DNA of 64,000 bases from an uncultured Pelosinus sp. GTDB taxonomy: Bacteria; Bacillota; Negativicutes; Sporomusales; Acetonemataceae. The notes under the pieces were generated by a model that saw only the letters and a program-made list of their open reading frames with translations, had not been told where the DNA came from and did no database searches. Position 1 is the stretch's first letter. Each line of letters begins with the position of its first letter. Made by a program: the position numbers and the translations under genes. This document shows, one piece after another, positions 1 through 7,435 of the stretch. The stretch is taken from assembly GCA_900542835.1 (NCBI GenBank), contig UQPB01000013.1:16053-80052 (forward strand). The letters are read 5' to 3'.

Positions 1-1407
1 GCGGCAATGAATCTGGATCCACGGGTCAACAGCGGCGTTCAGGCCATTCAACAGCCGCAGGCGCAGCACCGCGAGTCGCTGCAGCAGATTATCGGCCTGG
101 CGCGGCAGAATAAGTACGCGGAGGCGCAAACCGTCTACGCGACCCGGTTTGATCCGGTCACCGTTAAAATGGTCAAGGACCTGCAGGGGCTGAACGAACT
201 GTTTGATCAGCTGGCGGCTGAGAATCTCCGCCATACGCGGGCCGAATTCGTTCAGGCGATCTGGATTGATTCGATTATTGCCCTGGCCTGCCTGCTGCTG
301 CTGCTGGCCGGCGGCTTTGCCGTCACCCGGGCGATTACCGCGCCGGTATCGGCAATGGTTGTCCTGTGCGAGCGGTTTGCCGCCGGCGATTTCCGCCTGC
401 AGGAGAAGCAGCCGGAGCGGCATGATGAAATCGGCAGACTGGCCGGCGCGATGGAGCAGATGCGGGAGAAGCTGCGGGATCTGATGAAACAGGTGGCAAA
501 TTCGGCCGAGCAGCTTGCTGCCGCCAGCGAGCAGCTGACCGCCAGTGCCGAACAGTCGGCGCAGGCGGCGACCCAGATCGCGGTGTCGATCACCGATGTC
601 GCCAAAGGCGCCGACGAGCAGCTGACCGCCACCGCCGATACGTCCGCGGTAGTGGAGCAGATGTCGGCAGGGGCGGAAGAGATGGCTGCCAGCGCTGCCC
701 AGGTAGCGGCCCAGTCAGCCGAAGTGGGCGCGAAAGCGGCCGCCGGCGGTGAGTCGGTGGAGAAAGCGGTCGGTCAGATGGGGCAAATTGAAAAGACATC
801 GCAATTAGTTGCCGAATCGATTAATACGCTGGGCGAGCAATCGCAGGAGATCGGACAGATTGTGGATACGATCGCCGGCATCGCCGGCCAGACCAATCTT
901 TTAGCGCTGAACGCGGCGATCGAGGCGGCGCGGGCCGGCGAGCACGGACGCGGTTTTGCCGTTGTCGCCGAGGAGGTGCGCAAGCTGGCCGAGCAGTCTC
1001 AGGAGGCGGCCAAACAGATTGCCCAGCTCATCGGCAATATCCAGACCGATACCGAGCAGGCGGTCGCCAATATGACGGCTGGTGGCAGAGAGGTAAAAGC
1101 CGGCATTGAAGCGGTTGGTGTTATGGGGCAGACCTTTCATGAGATTGTCAATCTGGTCGGGCAGGCAAACGAGAAGATTGAGGGCTTGTCGCAGGCGGCC
1201 CAGCAGATCGCCGTGGGCAGCCAGAATATCGTGGCGGACGTGCAGCGGATCGACGCGCTGAGCAAGGATGCGGCAAGCAATTCGCAGACGGTTTCGGCCG
1301 CCACCGAGGAGCAGTCGGCCTCGATGCAGCAGATTGCCGCCTCCAGTCAGAGTCTGGCCCATCTGGCCCAGGATCTGCAGACCGCTGTCAGCCGGTTTCA
1401 GATTTAA
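1..1407 (+). CDS. Methyl-accepting chemotaxis protein, 5' end cut by the window
   Basis: This is a membrane chemoreceptor that would control the CheA kinase. The frame is open to base 1, so the N-terminus lies outside the window; the ATG at position 7 is probably internal. What remains is the end of a periplasmic helical sensor, one membrane helix (about residues 86-110 counted from the ATG at 7), a HAMP domain (ending near residue 160) and a long cytoplasmic coiled-coil signalling domain. The conserved hairpin tip is present (GQTNLLALNAAIEAARAGE followed by GRGFAVVAEEVRKLA). There is no C-terminal CheR-binding pentapeptide. The ligand cannot be told. The gene ends at a bidirectional terminator shared with the convergent aroM-like gene. 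Confidence 0.93.
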   Translation, partial: AAMNLDPRVNSGVQAIQQPQAQHRESLQQIIGLARQNKYAEAQTVYATRFDPVTVKMVKDLQGLNELFDQLAAENLRHTRAEFVQAIWIDSIIALACLLLLLAGGFAVTRAITAPVSAMVVLCERFAAGDFRLQEKQPERHDEIGRLAGAMEQMREKLRDLMKQVANSAEQLAAASEQLTASAEQSAQAATQIAVSITDVAKGADEQLTATADTSAVVEQMSAGAEEMAASAAQVAAQSAEVGAKAAAGGESVEKAVGQMGQIEKTSQLVAESINTLGEQSQEIGQIVDTIAGIAGQTNLLALNAAIEAARAGEHGRGFAVVAEEVRKLAEQSQEAAKQIAQLIGNIQTDTEQAVANMTAGGREVKAGIEAVGVMGQTFHEIVNLVGQANEKIEGLSQAAQQIAVGSQNIVADVQRIDALSKDAASNSQTVSAATEEQSASMQQIAASSQSLAHLAQDLQTAVSRFQI

Positions 1408-1418
1408 TAACAATAATA

Positions 1419-1466
1419 AAAACGCAAGCTTGTGCGCTGAAGCAGCGACAGCTTGCGTTTTTGTTA
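1419..1466. terminator. Bidirectional intrinsic terminator
   Basis: Perfect 12-bp arms (AAAACGCAAGCT at 1419-1430 and AGCTTGCGTTTT at 1450-1461) flank a 19-nt loop. There is an A-run on one side and a T-run on the other. It lies between two convergent genes, so it can serve both. Confidence 0.85.
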
Positions 1467-1479
1467 TTATGGCGGCTTC

Positions 1480-2151
1480 TCAGCCGAACAGCTCAGCGGC
1501 GGCCCGGGCCGCCACTGTGCGGGGCACGATTACCGGCAGTCCGGTCCGGTCGGCAATCGCCGCTTTCATGGCGACGGTATAGCCGATGCAGTCCATGACG
1601 ATGACCTGAGCCTGACGTTCTTGCAGCCGCAGCCCGGCTGCGACCACCGCCGCGGCGTCGCCGTAGGGCGACGCCGGCTCGACAACGACATTGGGGACGC
1701 CGTATTCCCGCCAGCGGCGCGTTGCCTGCGGCACCTGGCTGGCGTCGGGGGTAAGGACGCCGACTGTCTGGTCGCTCACTGTGCCGGCAATGAAGTGCCG
1801 CAGCAGTTTTTGCGGATACAGAACCGGTATTGTACTGCGGAACGCCGGGAACTCGCCTGTGCACAACAGTAGGATGCCGGCGGCTCCCTGGATGGTCAGC
1901 TCGTCAATCAGGGCCTGCATCCGCTGCAGGATGTGCTTTTCGGCAATTCGTACCGAACTGCCGTCATTGAGGCGGGTCACCAGGACGTAATCAGCCGGTC
2001 CGGGAGCAATCGCGGCGATCTCTTCCCGGCTCAGGCCGTCCAGCGCGCCGCGCTGGTCCAGTTCGATGCCGCCCAGCAGTGGCAGCATTTCCGGCACTAC
2101 ATCCGTACGGGGCGATTGGCCGATCGTAATTGCGCCAATTTTACATGCCAT
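1480..2151 (-). CDS. aroM: AroM family protein (Asp/Glu racemase-like fold)
   Basis: A 223-residue protein of the AroM family, a group without an established reaction. The ATG at 2151 is chosen because AAAGGAG lies 8 nt upstream; a longer frame to 2184 has no such site. The N-terminus (KIGAITIGQSPRTDV) is typical of AroM. Two cysteines in CTGEF (C97) and DCIGY (C188) sit where Asp/Glu racemase superfamily enzymes carry their catalytic pair, so racemase- or isomerase-like chemistry on a small acid is plausible but unproven. It is the last gene of a six-gene minus-strand operon and overlaps the gene before it by 11 bp. The symbol reflects family membership only; no shikimate genes are nearby. 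Confidence 0.8.
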   Translation of the reverse strand: MACKIGAITIGQSPRTDVVPEMLPLLGGIELDQRGALDGLSREEIAAIAPGPADYVLVTRLNDGSSVRIAEKHILQRMQALIDELTIQGAAGILLLCTGEFPAFRSTIPVLYPQKLLRHFIAGTVSDQTVGVLTPDASQVPQATRRWREYGVPNVVVEPASPYGDAAAVVAAGLRLQERQAQVIVMDCIGYTVAMKAAIADRTGLPVIVPRTVAARAAAELFG

Positions 2152-2983
2152 GCAGTTGTTCTCCTTTCGATGTCCGCCAGGCACAGCCCTGATGAACGCC
2201 GCAGCCGGGACTTCCCGGCCGGCATTCCTCCAGGCTGACCGGACAGCCGGCGCTGTCGGCGCCTTTTATTGCCAGCACCGCCTGTACTGCCTGACGGACG
2301 GCGCTCTCTTCCCCTTCAATGATCATCGTGGTAGCGCCCTCGGCGCCATGTATGCCGCCGGCGGCGATGACGGTACACCGCACCGGCGCCAGCAGTTCCA
2401 GCGCGGTCTGCTCCGTAATTACCCGGCCGGTCAGCGGGCAGAGACCGGTGGCCATTCCCATTGACCAGTGCGAGGCGTAGATGCCTGCCGCTTCTGTCGC
2501 CGCCTCAATCGAGCCGGGTATCAGCTTTTCCAGACCGCAGAGGATGAGTACCCGGCAGCCCTGGGCCATCAGGCCGGCGAAGCCCTGACCCGGCATTCCT
2601 CCCAGGGGGCTGCCCAGCAGCATGGCTGCCCGGCCCTGGCTGTCAAGCGCGTTGGCGCCGATGATGACGATATCGTCGCGGCGCAGTGAGGCGACCGCTT
2701 CGCCAAAGGTAGTATCGATATTACGGACACTTCCCTGGCTGATGAGGATACTGTGCGGCTGGGAAGAGGTTGTCGCGGCGCTTTTGGTGCCGGCGGGACT
2801 GATGCGGCCGGAAATCCGCAGCTCACCGCCGGCGAGACGGTAGGATGCCGCCGCCACGGTGGTGCCGCCTTTAAGCAGGATCTTGCCCTGCCGCAGCGCC
2901 TGGCGCACCTCTGCCAGCTGCGCCACCGCTTCGGCAATGAGCGCCTTGGCCTCCGGCACGGTCAGCGTGATCTGGGCCTTCAC
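2141..2983 (-). CDS. Uncharacterised operon protein, Cys-rich C-terminus
   Basis: A 280-residue protein that I do not recognise. It starts with GTG, overlapping the stop of the DUF1177 gene (GTGA), so translation is probably coupled. The N-terminal third is helical (residues 1-45). The middle is glycine-rich with alternating hydrophobic strands (DIVIIGANALDSQGR, GCRVLILCGLEKLI, TVIAAGGIHGAEGATTMII), which suggests a compact alpha/beta enzyme domain. The last 35 residues hold four cysteines (CPVSLEEC then CGVHQGC) that could bind a metal. No signal peptide or membrane segment is seen. Its fixed place between DUF1177 and AroM suggests a step in the same catabolic route. A nucleotide- or CoA-binding fold is possible but unsupported. 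Confidence 0.7.
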   Translation of the reverse strand: MKAQITLTVPEAKALIAEAVAQLAEVRQALRQGKILLKGGTTVAAASYRLAGGELRISGRISPAGTKSAATTSSQPHSILISQGSVRNIDTTFGEAVASLRRDDIVIIGANALDSQGRAAMLLGSPLGGMPGQGFAGLMAQGCRVLILCGLEKLIPGSIEAATEAAGIYASHWSMGMATGLCPLTGRVITEQTALELLAPVRCTVIAAGGIHGAEGATTMIIEGEESAVRQAVQAVLAIKGADSAGCPVSLEECRPGSPGCGVHQGCAWRTSKGEQLHGM

Positions 2984-3918
2984 GGCCGGCTGCCGCCAGC
3001 CTGCAGATGAGTCATCGGGCCGTAGAGCTGCTGCAGCAGCGTAAACTCGTCTTCATCATAAAAGCGGCACTGCCCCTGGGTAAAGGCTTTGGCGGTTTCG
3101 ATGCAGAAGCGGGCCGTCATTTCGATATCGGTTAAATGGGTTGCGCCGGTGGCGCAGCCGGGCACCGCGGTTTCGGTAGTGATCGCTACGCCCACGGTAG
3201 GGGCCGCAGTGGCTACGGACGGCTGCAGGATGCTGTTGAGGTGGAATACGCCGTTGCCGTAAGGGGTAATGTCCTGGGTGGTAACGGCGAATACGGCCGG
3301 CAGCCGGCCGGTGGTGATTTGCATCAAATCCAGCAGGTCTTCGCTGACGCGGAGAATGTAGCCCTGTTTGACCGTCGGTGAGAGGGCGAAGCCGCGGGTG
3401 TTGATAATCCGGTTGCCTTTGGTGGTATCGACTGACAGGACGGCATCCATCCGTTCGTCCAGTTCATAATCGTTGGTTACATGAAACTCGACCGGCGAAT
3501 CCATGAACGGAACGGGATGGTGCGGCCGTGTCGGCGCGTTGGGGCAGATATGGGTGGCGACAATAACGTCGCCGGCAAGCTGGTCGCCGCGCTGGGCCAT
3601 CAGTCCCAGCTTGAGCGCGGCGGCAATGACGGTGAGGGCGCCGTCGCCGTCGGAGACAAAGCCGGTCCGCTCCGGCCGGGCGCCGAGACCGCCGAGACGG
3701 CCGATCAGGCCGAGCGTGGGGGCTGAGCCGCCGGCCGTCTTGCCTTTAGAACCGGGTATGAGCAGTTTGACAAAGTCGGTGCTGCCTTTCGGGCCCTTGA
3801 CTGTGACGCTGGCGGCTTCGGCGATGCCGACGTCGCGGGCCATAGCGACAATATCGCTGCCGCTGACAGAGCCGCTGTCCATGACCTCGTAGACTTCAAG
3901 AACTTGTTTTAATGCCAT
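2980..3918 (-). CDS. DUF1177 family protein
   Basis: A 312-residue protein with the features of DUF1177 proteins. These have no assigned reaction but repeatedly occur beside OPT transporters and DUF917 proteins. AAAGGAG lies 8 nt before the ATG. The N-terminus reads LEVYEVMDSGSVSG, followed by a glycine-rich GLIGRLGGLGARPERTGF stretch and a DGDGA motif. HICPNAPTRPHHPVPFMDS supplies several His and Asp residues that could bind metal, as in M42-like peptidases; that comparison is my inference. The protein is soluble with no signal peptide. It follows DUF917 after 23 bp and overlaps the next gene by 4 bp. Confidence 0.85.
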   Translation of the reverse strand: MALKQVLEVYEVMDSGSVSGSDIVAMARDVGIAEAASVTVKGPKGSTDFVKLLIPGSKGKTAGGSAPTLGLIGRLGGLGARPERTGFVSDGDGALTVIAAALKLGLMAQRGDQLAGDVIVATHICPNAPTRPHHPVPFMDSPVEFHVTNDYELDERMDAVLSVDTTKGNRIINTRGFALSPTVKQGYILRVSEDLLDLMQITTGRLPAVFAVTTQDITPYGNGVFHLNSILQPSVATAAPTVGVAITTETAVPGCATGATHLTDIEMTARFCIETAKAFTQGQCRFYDEDEFTLLQQLYGPMTHLQAGGSRP

Positions 3919-3941
3919 AAAATAGACTCCTTTCCGTAGGG

Positions 3942-5036
3942 CTAATTGGGAAACACGTAGGGGATCAGCGAACGGCCGACGGCCTGTTCGGCAACGTTGA
4001 AGAGGGTGGCGTCGCGCATGCCGGCGCCCAGCAGCAGCCGGTCACGGTGCGCCCAGAGGACGGCGATTTCGCGGCCGGCGGTTATCTCCGCGGTCGCCAG
4101 GGGGCAGCCGCTGACGGCGTCGAGAGTGGCGATGAGGTCGGGGAAGGTTCCCAGCCGCTGGCCGTCGATTTCCAGTGTCATGTATTCGTTCCAGAAGGTC
4201 AGCTCGACGCTGCCGCCGGCGGTGTCGAGGGTTACCCTGCCGACATCAAACCCGCCGCGGGTTTCCAGTTCGACGCTGCCGACGCTGCCGCGGCAGATCA
4301 CTTTTCCTTGCAGATAGTCCGCCGCCGCGTCAATCGCTGCCGCCGCTGCTTTCTCCTGTGCCGCCAGCATGGCCGTGCCCAGGGCGATGCATTGGCTGAC
4401 CGCGCCGACGGCCGCATGCTGTTTGGCATAGGCGGCGGAAACCGGGTTGCGGGCCACAGCGACCAGGCCGCCGGCATGGACGGAAGCGCTGCGGATCATG
4501 CCCGAGGCGCTGTCGAGCGAACCGCTGGCGGCCAGTTCGATGTAGCGGCCCTGGGCCGGATCGCCGCCCACCGCTATCTGCCGCGACTGGTAATGGGGAT
4601 CGCGGTGTAGTCCAAGCGAGCCCATGATGCCGGTGGGATGGGCTCTGCCATTGCAGGGGGCGTCCAGCAGCGGCAAATTCAGCGCCGCCGCCTGCAGCCA
4701 GCCATTGACGGTGGCGTTGCCGCCGCATTCGTTGCTGATGATGCCGTCCGGCTTAATCCCGAAGTGCTGCTGATAAAGCTCCACCGTCCGGATATAGTAG
4801 GCGGGGCGGATATAGCGGTTCTTGGCCGCCGGCGCGCCGACCGCCGAGGCGGTGAGGACGGTTTGCTCGTCGCGCAGGGCTGACAGCGGCGTCAGGACCA
4901 GATCGCCAAGCCGCAGGGCCAGCCGCGCCGCCTCCAGGCCATCGGCGGCCGAGCCGCCGCCGCCGCCCCCCAGCAGAGCGCCGCCCAGAACCGCGGCGCG
5001 GGCGTGGGCTTCCGTCAGTTTCAAACATTGATCCAT
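3942..5036 (-). CDS. DUF917 family protein (S-methylthiohydantoin desulfurase-like)
   Basis: A 364-residue soluble protein of the DUF917 family. The start at 5036 is set by GGAGGT six bases upstream; a longer frame to 5090 lacks a ribosome site. The N-terminus carries the family's run of six glycines followed by SAADG (LLGGGGGGSAADGL), then a central NECGGN motif. Some family members have been named S-methylthiohydantoin desulfurases, and the fold is related to hydantoinase/oxoprolinase proteins. Action on a cyclic amide such as a hydantoin, or on a dipeptide-derived substrate, is an inference that agrees with the racemase-like proteins in the operon. The start lies 4 bp after the OPT transporter stop. 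Confidence 0.82.
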   Translation of the reverse strand: MDQCLKLTEAHARAAVLGGALLGGGGGGSAADGLEAARLALRLGDLVLTPLSALRDEQTVLTASAVGAPAAKNRYIRPAYYIRTVELYQQHFGIKPDGIISNECGGNATVNGWLQAAALNLPLLDAPCNGRAHPTGIMGSLGLHRDPHYQSRQIAVGGDPAQGRYIELAASGSLDSASGMIRSASVHAGGLVAVARNPVSAAYAKQHAAVGAVSQCIALGTAMLAAQEKAAAAAIDAAADYLQGKVICRGSVGSVELETRGGFDVGRVTLDTAGGSVELTFWNEYMTLEIDGQRLGTFPDLIATLDAVSGCPLATAEITAGREIAVLWAHRDRLLLGAGMRDATLFNVAEQAVGRSLIPYVFPN

Positions 5037-5040
5037 TGCG

Positions 5041-6639
5041 TTACCTCCATTTTGCCTTCCAGACCGAGCTGAAGAATCCGTACAGGGCATCGCCGGCGAT
5101 GCAGCCGGCGGCGACGATTGTCGCCGAGGTCATGGCTTCTTTGCCTTTATACTTCTCGATGTACAGCCGCACCGCCAGGCCGGCCAGCACCGTAAAGCCC
5201 GCCGCCGGATTGAGGATCAGCAGTCCGGTTGACAACAGGACGCCCATCTGCCGCCGTGAACCGCCGGCCGCCTGCAGAATGGCGCCGGGAATCGCCCACA
5301 TCAGCAGGGTGCTGATAATCGAGGGATCGACACCGGCCTTAATCGTCGCCGCGAAGACGCGGTCAACCGGCGGCAGCATATTCTGACTGAAATAGATGTT
5401 GTAGGACGCGGCGACCGTAATCCAGGCGACCGCGAGTCCGATCATGCCGGACAGCAGCTGCTGCTTGCGGCCCTCCCGCTCGAAGGCCCAGTCGGAGCCT
5501 TTGCCGCGCAGGATCCAGCCGGCCTTAAAGTCATAGCCGGCATCGGCGAAGGCGGGACCGCCGCTGGCGACAAAGCCGACCAGCAGGGCCAGCGCTTCCG
5601 GCGGAAAGCCCAGCAGAATCCCCAGAACCAGGAAGATCAGCGAGGTGGCAAAAGCGGGAAACCAGCCGGAGTGCATTGCCGACAAACCGACGATAAATTC
5701 CGCCAGAATGCAGGCCAGGGCCGCGAATACCACCCACAGCAGCAGCTGTCCCGGAGCCATCGCGGTGTACAGGCCGGAAATGAGCGCCAGCGCCATGCCG
5801 GCGATCACATAGCAGCAGATGCCGCGGATCAGCCCGGTCCGCATTTCGCTGTCGCTGCGGGTATAGGTGTGTGCCTTTTCGCCTTCGGCCACGGCCTTTT
5901 CCTTGTTTTTAAACATGGCCAGCATGATCTGAATACCGGCGACCAGGCCGGCGCCGATCATAAAGCCATGGGGAATGTACAGCTTATTGATATCGATACC
6001 GAAGAGATCGACGGAATAACCGCGCAGCAGCAGCCCGGTTGCGAACATCAGCATTGCCCACATATTGCTGATCATGGTAATGCCCAAAGCTGACATGGGA
6101 ATGTTGAAATAGGAGCCGACCAGGCCACCGCCTACGCCCCAGAACAGCAGCCGGGCCCGTTTGCCGCCCTCGTCGCCGGCGTAAATCGCCTCGGCGGCGG
6201 CGACGCCGGGAGGCCAGGCGGCGTTGCCGGGAAAAGCGCGGGAATCAAAGATCCAGTACAGCATCAATAAGTCAATCACCATGCCCATTGTCGCGCCAAT
6301 CAGCATTGGGATGATCAGATCGGACCTTCCCAGCAGGAACGGAATGCCAATCGGCAGGAACAGCGAGTTGGCCGCGCCGAAGGTGGCGCTGGAAATGGTC
6401 GACTGCACCAGGTTCTGGCGCTGAATATCACGGAATTGACGGAAGATAGCGAGCGGAATGCGGGAAAGCACCAGCGCTACCAATACGCCGATGATGGCGG
6501 TGTTGGGCGTGACGCCCAGAGTGGCGATGATCTGCAGGCCGATGATGGCGCCGAAGAAAGACAGGATAATGTTGATAATCAGCATCGCCGGCTCAAAGGC
6601 GCGGGGATGTTGTTTTTCCCGGGATCGCGGTTCTGTCAT
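5041..6639 (-). CDS. OPT/YSL family oligopeptide transporter
   Basis: A 532-residue polytopic membrane protein of the OPT family, which imports oligopeptides or metal chelates using the proton gradient. AAGGAGGT lies just before the ATG at 6639. Family hallmarks include GAANSLFLPIGIPFLLGRSD near residue 95 and many hydrophobic segments (at least 12), with a charged cytoplasmic loop around KNKEKAVAEGEKAHTYTRSDSE. It is shorter than eukaryotic OPT proteins (about 650-750 residues) but usual for the bacterial branch. It is the second gene of the operon, 3 bp after the racemase-like gene and 4 bp before DUF917. It probably imports the compound that the operon enzymes degrade; the substrate is unknown. 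Confidence 0.88.
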   Translation of the reverse strand: MTEPRSREKQHPRAFEPAMLIINIILSFFGAIIGLQIIATLGVTPNTAIIGVLVALVLSRIPLAIFRQFRDIQRQNLVQSTISSATFGAANSLFLPIGIPFLLGRSDLIIPMLIGATMGMVIDLLMLYWIFDSRAFPGNAAWPPGVAAAEAIYAGDEGGKRARLLFWGVGGGLVGSYFNIPMSALGITMISNMWAMLMFATGLLLRGYSVDLFGIDINKLYIPHGFMIGAGLVAGIQIMLAMFKNKEKAVAEGEKAHTYTRSDSEMRTGLIRGICCYVIAGMALALISGLYTAMAPGQLLLWVVFAALACILAEFIVGLSAMHSGWFPAFATSLIFLVLGILLGFPPEALALLVGFVASGGPAFADAGYDFKAGWILRGKGSDWAFEREGRKQQLLSGMIGLAVAWITVAASYNIYFSQNMLPPVDRVFAATIKAGVDPSIISTLLMWAIPGAILQAAGGSRRQMGVLLSTGLLILNPAAGFTVLAGLAVRLYIEKYKGKEAMTSATIVAAGCIAGDALYGFFSSVWKAKWR

Positions 6640-6642
6640 GCG

Positions 6643-7287
6643 CTAACCTCCTTGTTTGGCTGGAATGAGTTGGGCGGCGATAGCGCCGCCGGCCACCACG
6701 GCATCGATAACCGGCGTACGAATTACGCCGTTAAGCTTGGCGGCAAGGCCAATGGTCGTATAACCGGTGCAGGCAAAGACGATAACGTCGGTTTGCTCCG
6801 CCAGCTTGTTGGCGGCGGCAAACGCAGCCTGCAGACCAGCCGGGGTTAGCAGATCGGTGGTGTTGTCTACCTTGTCCGGCGAGCACCAGGCAGTGAGACG
6901 GTTGCCGAGCAGCTCGGCCATGCGCGGCGGCGGTTCCCCGTTAAGTGTCAGCACGCCCACGCGCCGGCCCAGTGCCAGCGCCGTTGCCGCCGCCGCCGAG
7001 CCGGCGCCGATTACCGGAATGGAGACGGTACGCCGGCACTCAGCGATCGCGGGATCGGCAGCGCAGCTAATCAGAATTGCGCTGGCGCCGTCAACCTGTG
7101 CCTGCCGCGCCAGCGTCTCGATTTTGGGAACCGCTGCCGCCTCCGAAGCTGCGTCGTGGATGCCAAGCGGCTGATCGGGAATGCAATAGGTGGCCGTCTC
7201 CAGCCCGAACCGGGTTTGGATCAGACGGCTGTGCAGCGACAGCAGCTCCGGATTGTCGGTGGTAAATACGCGAATAACTGCCAGCAT
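6643..7287 (-). CDS. Aspartate/glutamate/hydantoin racemase family protein
   Basis: A 214-residue cytoplasmic protein of the Asp/Glu/hydantoin racemase superfamily. The ATG at 7287 has AAAGGAGG eight bases upstream; an in-frame extension to 7380 has none and would cover the operator-like palindrome. The two catalytic cysteines of the family are visible: C75 in LISCAADPA and C173 in VFACTGYTTIG, on the two pseudosymmetric halves. Members interconvert D and L forms of aspartate, glutamate or 5-substituted hydantoins without PLP. It is the first gene of the operon driven from the region carrying the palindrome at 7312-7327. Whether it is a true racemase or a decarboxylase-like relative cannot be decided here. 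Confidence 0.82.
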   Translation of the reverse strand: MLAVIRVFTTDNPELLSLHSRLIQTRFGLETATYCIPDQPLGIHDAASEAAAVPKIETLARQAQVDGASAILISCAADPAIAECRRTVSIPVIGAGSAAAATALALGRRVGVLTLNGEPPPRMAELLGNRLTAWCSPDKVDNTTDLLTPAGLQAAFAAANKLAEQTDVIVFACTGYTTIGLAAKLNGVIRTPVIDAVVAGGAIAAQLIPAKQGG

Positions 7288-7311
7288 TGTTGCGCCTCCT
7301 TTTTGTTTAGG

Positions 7312-7327
7312 ACAGGATATATCCTGT
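7312..7327. promoter_or_regulatory. 16-bp perfect palindrome upstream of the OPT operon
   Basis: ACAGGATATATCCTGT is a perfect palindrome ending 25 bp before the first ATG of the operon. It sits between that ATG and the pucR-like gene. Its size and place suit a dimeric regulator; the nearby PucR-family protein is the obvious candidate. The link is inferred. Confidence 0.5.
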
Positions 7328-7375
7328 TTTGTTAGTTTTATTCTCTGCTCAGAAGAATTAACTCTTTGTACTGCG

Positions 7376-7423
7376 GACAAAAAAACAACCGCGGTTATTG
7401 TACTGTTTGCACAACAACCGCGG
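7376..7423 (-). terminator. Intrinsic terminator of the pucR-like gene
   Basis: On the minus strand a stem with 13-nt arms (CCGCGGTTGTTGT pairing with ACAATAACCGCGG) and a 9-nt loop is followed by a long T-run. It begins 12 bp after the pucR-like stop codon and separates that gene from the OPT operon. Confidence 0.8.
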
Positions 7424-7435
7424 CGTCAAGCCGTT

